Source: Pseudoalteromonas sp. EB27 | GTDB lineage: Bacteria > Pseudomonadota > Gammaproteobacteria > Enterobacterales > Alteromonadaceae | Assembly: GCF_001974875.1 (NCBI RefSeq) | Contig: NZ_MTQD01000006.1 | Span: forward strand, 178,294 to 242,293 | Length of the DNA: 64,000 nt | Direction of reading: 5' to 3' | Shown here: piece after piece, positions 60,314 to 64,000 of the stretch | Position numbering within the stretch: position 1 is the first letter of the stretch | Layout: each line of letters opens with the position of its first letter | The notes under the pieces: model-generated | What the model saw: only the letters and a program-made list of their open reading frames with translations | What the model was told of the DNA's origin: nothing | The model's database searches: none | Position numbers and translations under genes: made by a program

Positions 60314-61486
60314 TTATTTTTTTGCAAATGAATTGAAAACAGCACTTAGCAAAATAAATATAATGCTTACACCAACAACGCCAGGCCATTGATAAAGTGC
60401 AAATGCCTTAACACCAACCATTGAGCCTAAAGCGCCTCCAATGTAATAACCCAGCATGTAAATTCCATTTATGCGACTTTGCGCAGTGGGGTCAATACTA
60501 AAAACACGCACTTGGTTAGCCACTTGCGCACTAAATATGGCAAAGTCGATTAAAATAATGCCAATAACTAACGACGCTAAACTGCCATTAAACAAACCTG
60601 TAATAGCAAAGCCGATTGCCGCAAGTGTAAGTGCAATCATAATTAGAGCTTTAGATCCTAGTTTGCTGACCCATTTACCCGATGACTTAGCCCCAATTAC
60701 ACCAGCCAATGCTATTACACCAAATAAACCCGCTTGTTGAGCGTTGTAGTTAAATGGCTCGTTACTTACATAAATTGCAAGTGTTGCCCAAAGCACGTTA
60801 AATGATGCAAACCAAAATGCGCCCGAAAGTGTAAAATGCTGTAGTGATTTATGTTTAATAAACAACGCCAACGTACTTTTAATGAGAGGCCAGTAACGCA
60901 AATTAGTGTGTGGCTTATTGCCAGGTAAAAACACGCGCAGTAATATACCAAATAATGCTGCGAGTACTGCTGACATTAAAAATACACTTCGCCAACCAAA
61001 TTGCTCACCTACAAATCCACTTAACGTTCTTGAAAGTAAAATACCGATAGTTAAGCCCATCATTAATGTGCCTAACGTGGCACCTTTTTGCTCGCTCGAT
61101 ACAAGCGATGCTGCAAAGGGTATTAATTGCTGGGTTATATTGGCGCTTACACCAATTAAAAATACCGATATAAGTAATAAAGGTAAGTTAGGTGCAAGCA
61201 TTGCTGCACTACAAGCCACTACTAATAAGCTCGACAAAATAGTAATTAAACGCCTGCGAGCAATCGAGTCACCCAAAGGAGAAATAAATAATAACGCAAA
61301 CGCGTAACCAATTTGTGTAAGCGCGGGAATACTCCCAAGCTGTGAATCAGTTAAATTAAATTCGTTCGCTATAAGCGGTAAAATAGGCTGGTTGTAGTAT
61401 AAGTTTGCTGCTGTTGCGGCAATTGCAGTGGTCATTAGTAATAAAATAAATCGACTTAATGACTGATTTTGTTTGGGTTTGGTCAT
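60314..61486 (-). CDS. MFS transporter (YnfM-like)
   Basis: 390 aa with 12 helices. The loop-2 motif LGDSIARRRLITI and the second-repeat motif GKWVSKLGSKALIM match the YnfM/DHA12-like group. The N-terminal NLYYNQPILPLIANEFNL is the hallmark of that group. First gene of the MFS pair and divergent from the LysR regulator. Likely exports small aromatic or other compounds, inferred from the family. Confidence 0.88.
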   Translation of the reverse strand: MTKPKQNQSLSRFILLLMTTAIAATAANLYYNQPILPLIANEFNLTDSQLGSIPALTQIGYAFALLFISPLGDSIARRRLITILSSLLVVACSAAMLAPNLPLLLISVFLIGVSANITQQLIPFAASLVSSEQKGATLGTLMMGLTIGILLSRTLSGFVGEQFGWRSVFLMSAVLAALFGILLRVFLPGNKPHTNLRYWPLIKSTLALFIKHKSLQHFTLSGAFWFASFNVLWATLAIYVSNEPFNYNAQQAGLFGVIALAGVIGAKSSGKWVSKLGSKALIMIALTLAAIGFAITGLFNGSLASLVIGIILIDFAIFSAQVANQVRVFSIDPTAQSRINGIYMLGYYIGGALGSMVGVKAFALYQWPGVVGVSIIFILLSAVFNSFAKK

Positions 61487-61503
61487 AGCTGTCTAGTGTT
61501 GTT

Positions 61504-61528
61504 AACTCATGCCGCTATGGTATGAGTT
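61504..61528. promoter_or_regulatory. Inverted repeat in the MFS/LysR divergent region
   Basis: AACTCATGCC pairs with GG-TATGAGTT (7 bp plus partial) 11 nt apart, between the divergent MFS pair and the LysR gene. A suitable LysR binding site. Confidence 0.55.
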
Positions 61529-61594
61529 CTTTACCTATAACAAAAATGATATTATTTTATAGAATCTATACAAAAAATGTATTTAAGGTGCGTA

Positions 61595-62506
61595 ATGGAT
61601 ATTAAAACATTAAAAAGTTTTGTCAGCGTGGCTAAGCATCAGAGTTTTTCAGAAGCGGCCAAAGAGCTACACACCGTGCAACCTGCAATAAGTAGGCATA
61701 TTGCACAGCTCGAAAGCGAGCTTGATGTTGTGCTGTTTATAAGAAATTCACGCGATGTTGCAATAACTCAAGCGGGTGAGCAGCTATTAAAAGATGCACG
61801 CGCTATTTTGGCTCTAGCTGACAAAGCTAAAACTCAGGTTAAACGTGCCCACAACGGGCAGGTAGGTACACTTAATATTGCGCACTTAAGCTCGGCATGT
61901 TTAACCTTTATGGCAGCACTGGTTCGAGAATATAAACAGCAATACCCAAGCGTGCACGTTACATTGTTTGAAATGACTGCAACTGAGCAAATACATGCGT
62001 TTAAAAATGATTTAATTGATGTGGGTTTTTCACGGCCTTTACCTGATTCAATTAATGATGAATTTGTAAGTCATACTATTTATGTAGATTCATTGGTGGC
62101 CATAGTTAACCAAAACCATACGCTGGCAAATTATAAAAATATTGATTTAGTTAAACTAAAAAATGAGCCATTTATTATTTTTAATAGAGAGGAAGCACTT
62201 GGTCTTTTTGATGAAACCATTTTGCAATGCAAGCAAGCTCATTTTTCACCGAACATTATTAGCCAACCTAGGCATATGCAAACATTAGTTACCGAAGTGG
62301 CTGCAGGCCTTGGTGTGGCAATTGCGCCTTATTGCGTACGTAAATTATATAGTAAAGGGTGCCATTTTATAAAACTGAGCGATGTATTCACGCAAATTCC
62401 GGTGCTATTACAATTTAAAAAAGCAGATACCAATGCGGCTGTTAACGCATTTGTTGAAATAGCCTTAAATGCAAAACCAAGTATTAAAAAAAGTATGGCG
62501 GAATAA
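61595..62506 (+). CDS. LysR-family transcriptional regulator
   Basis: 303 aa from ATG 61595 with AAGGTG upstream; an in-frame extension to 61577 is unlikely. N-terminal HTH (MDIKTLKSFVSVAKHQSFSEAAKELHTVQPAISRHIAQLESEL) and C-terminal LysR substrate-binding domain. It is divergent from the MFS pair, so it probably controls it and itself. Effector unknown. Confidence 0.92.
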   Translation: MDIKTLKSFVSVAKHQSFSEAAKELHTVQPAISRHIAQLESELDVVLFIRNSRDVAITQAGEQLLKDARAILALADKAKTQVKRAHNGQVGTLNIAHLSSACLTFMAALVREYKQQYPSVHVTLFEMTATEQIHAFKNDLIDVGFSRPLPDSINDEFVSHTIYVDSLVAIVNQNHTLANYKNIDLVKLKNEPFIIFNREEALGLFDETILQCKQAHFSPNIISQPRHMQTLVTEVAAGLGVAIAPYCVRKLYSKGCHFIKLSDVFTQIPVLLQFKKADTNAAVNAFVEIALNAKPSIKKSMAE

Positions 62507-62509
62507 AAA

Positions 62510-62535
62510 AGCCCAATTAAAAAGTTAAAAGGGCT
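62510..62535. terminator. Weak hairpin between the LysR and porin genes
   Basis: AGCCC pairs with GGGCT across an AT-rich loop, followed by AAAAGGG. Convergent gene ends are close. Evidence is limited. Confidence 0.35.
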
Positions 62536-62570
62536 AAAAGGGTTGTGCTTAGGGAAGTTGTAGTCTTTTT

Positions 62571-62609
62571 TAAACTTATATTTAGAGCTTATATTTAGAA
62601 CTTATATCT
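62571..62609. repeat. 13-bp tandem repeat at the porin stop codon
   Basis: Minus strand reads TATAAGTTCTAAA, TATAAGCTCTAAA, TATAAGTTT in tandem. The first unit carries the last codons and stop TAA of the porin gene, so the terminal codons were duplicated beyond the stop. Confidence 0.7.
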
Positions 62610-63803
62610 AAAACCAAATGCTATACCGTCGTCTTCCGACTGCTCCATTTGTGCTTGTTGATCGTCGTTATCACTTTCAAAGTCACTAAAGTCCTTACGT
62701 GCTTCTATGTAGGCAATAGTGGCTTCGTCAATTAAGTAATGTAGGCCAATAACAGCAAACTGACGCTTAAATACATCGTCAGGATCGGCGTTAAAGTTTG
62801 GCTGAATTACGTAATCATCGCCGGCATCAAACACGTTGTAGGCAATAAAAGGGCGAAAGTCGTTATCAAAACGGTATGATGCGAATGTTTCTATACCAAT
62901 TGCGTCTTTAATTAAGCGACCAATGTTATCTGTGTCGTGGTTTTTGTTTTTATTTACGTTGGCAGCAACGTAAAGGCCGCGTTTATCAATGCTGCCCCAC
63001 ATAATACCGGCACCGTAAATAAGATCTTCAACATTACGAGTAGAGCCATCGCCAAACGTTAAATCAAACTCACCTCGGTTAACACCTGCCGTAAGCGTTA
63101 GCATATCGGTAGGGGTATAAGTAACAGATGCACCAAATGTGTAGTTAAATTCAACTTCTTGGGCTGCACTATCGCCAGAGTTCCAAAGCGTTTCGCATTC
63201 TTCTTCTGAAATATCGCTTACGTCACAGGTATAAAACTCGCTGTTTTTAAGCTGCGCTTGTACTGCAAAGCTAAAATCGTTATAGCTATTGCGGTACTGC
63301 ACTAACTTATCACCACGGCCAGTGCCATTTACAGCGCCATCGTCTTTGTTATAGGTGTAGACACCTGCTGCATTACCATCCCATACAAAGCTATTATTTG
63401 TTCCATAAACTACGTCGTACCATGCACCCCATTGTTTACCAATGGTAAGTTGACCGTACTTTTCGTGTGAAAGGCCTGCGTAACCTAAACGGTTATACAA
63501 AAATTCGTCCTGAATTGACTCAAAACGATTGTTATAAATAATATCGCTACTACCAACAGGGTTTACTCCCCATTCTACAAGAGCAAGGGCAGTCCAATCT
63601 TTCTTTAGCTCTCTAGTAAAACCAAAGTTAATGCGCGAAGTGCCGTTAACAACTTCGGTTTCGTTTTGTGTGTTAATTACACGCACATCAAGATACCCAC
63701 CTACTTCTATAGTGTTTTTGTCATCTTTGTATAACTCTACCGCTGAAATAGCGGGTGCGAATACAATACTTGCGCTAATCAGTGTCGCTAATTTTTTGCT
63801 CAT
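62595..63803 (-). CDS. Outer-membrane porin (Gram-negative trimeric porin type)
   Basis: 402 aa with signal peptide (TLISASIVFAPAISA). The mature N-terminus VELYKDDKNTIEVGGYLDVRVI and repeated beta strands with aromatic girdles are followed by the C-terminal aromatic FGFRYKF. A loop with two cysteines (FYTCDVSDISEEECETLW) could be disulfide-bonded. This is a general diffusion porin, expected in the outer membrane. Minus strand, no operon partner seen. Confidence 0.9.
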   Translation of the reverse strand: MSKKLATLISASIVFAPAISAVELYKDDKNTIEVGGYLDVRVINTQNETEVVNGTSRINFGFTRELKKDWTALALVEWGVNPVGSSDIIYNNRFESIQDEFLYNRLGYAGLSHEKYGQLTIGKQWGAWYDVVYGTNNSFVWDGNAAGVYTYNKDDGAVNGTGRGDKLVQYRNSYNDFSFAVQAQLKNSEFYTCDVSDISEEECETLWNSGDSAAQEVEFNYTFGASVTYTPTDMLTLTAGVNRGEFDLTFGDGSTRNVEDLIYGAGIMWGSIDKRGLYVAANVNKNKNHDTDNIGRLIKDAIGIETFASYRFDNDFRPFIAYNVFDAGDDYVIQPNFNADPDDVFKRQFAVIGLHYLIDEATIAYIEARKDFSDFESDNDDQQAQMEQSEDDGIAFGFRYKF

Positions 63804-64000
63804 CTTGTGTGTTGCCCTGTGTAAATTTTTAGTGTTTTTACGTAGGTAAAAATTCAGATTTGAAGACTAACAAAGCAATAAAGAGCTCAAAAGTGAAAAA
63901 TACTCAACAAAATTGACAGGCAAATTCTATTGATATTCACTAGAGGTTAATTTTGTTTTTCAGGTGTTACAGAAGTTTGTTTTTATATTGAATATATAGG

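Noticed and set aside
60906..61307. 133-codon ORF opposite an MFS gene
   Set aside because: Antisense shadow of an intact 12-helix transporter; composition unlike a protein.
1..64000. tRNA, rRNA, riboswitch and replication-origin signals
   Set aside because: None recognised on reading; a covariance-model scan would be needed to exclude small RNAs.

Overview
The window looks like chromosome from a marine gammaproteobacterium of the Alteromonadales, most likely Pseudoalteromonas. Support is indirect: AT-rich sequence, large TonB-dependent receptors, the bioA/bioBFCD layout, the CSD-TM-Excalibur protein and the MITE-like repeat family. No rRNA, tRNA or CRISPR array was found.

Layout. 1-1361: sensor kinase and a truncated receiver protein. 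1804-6187: Fur-type iron(III) ABC operon with an extra periplasmic helical protein. 6431-21830: a peptide/hydroxyproline island. It has all four enzymes of the epimerase route from trans-4-hydroxy-L-proline to 2-oxoglutarate, an M24 prolidase-like enzyme, a surface metallopeptidase lipoprotein, a TonB receptor, a proline-type reductase and a GntR regulator. Copies of the palindrome TATTGTATACAATA sit at four of its promoter regions, one of them at the centre of a perfect 54-bp palindrome. 21838-22181: degenerate MITE copy. 22228-27427: biotin genes with a BirA-type operator. 27551-37760: housekeeping and accessory genes (FAD oxidoreductase, htpX, gloA, MASE1 kinase/regulator pair, membrane proteins, and a cold-shock/Excalibur protein broken by a 1-nt frameshift).

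37945-42623: the most unusual segment. It is a run of integron-type gene cassettes with recognisable attC sites but no integrase in the window. Cassettes encode a PIN-domain protein, a small membrane protein with a repeated acidic tail, a DUF4062 protein and possibly a PH-like membrane protein. The array is broken up by GACACCCAT..TAAATTT motifs and by a Y1 (RAYT/IS200-like) transposase that carries the same motif at its 5' end.

42783-64000: a pair of related hairpin repeats, membrane proteins, a porin/solute-binding-protein/diguanylate-cyclase operon, an ABC-2 exporter plus TonB receptor operon with a Zur-like operator over its promoter, msrA, a MITE with perfect 19-bp terminal repeats placed between a gene and its terminator, MarC, an esterase, two LexA-like boxes near an 18-codon hydrophobic ORF, divergent LysR/MFS genes and a porin.

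How genes work together: the hydroxyproline island reads as one regulon for uptake, cleavage and oxidation of hydroxyproline peptides (collagen-like material). The fbp operon supplies iron. The 48.5-54.2 kb operon probably supplies a metal or metallophore. The cassettes are candidate accessory or defence functions. Functions are inferred from motifs read by eye; no database search was run.
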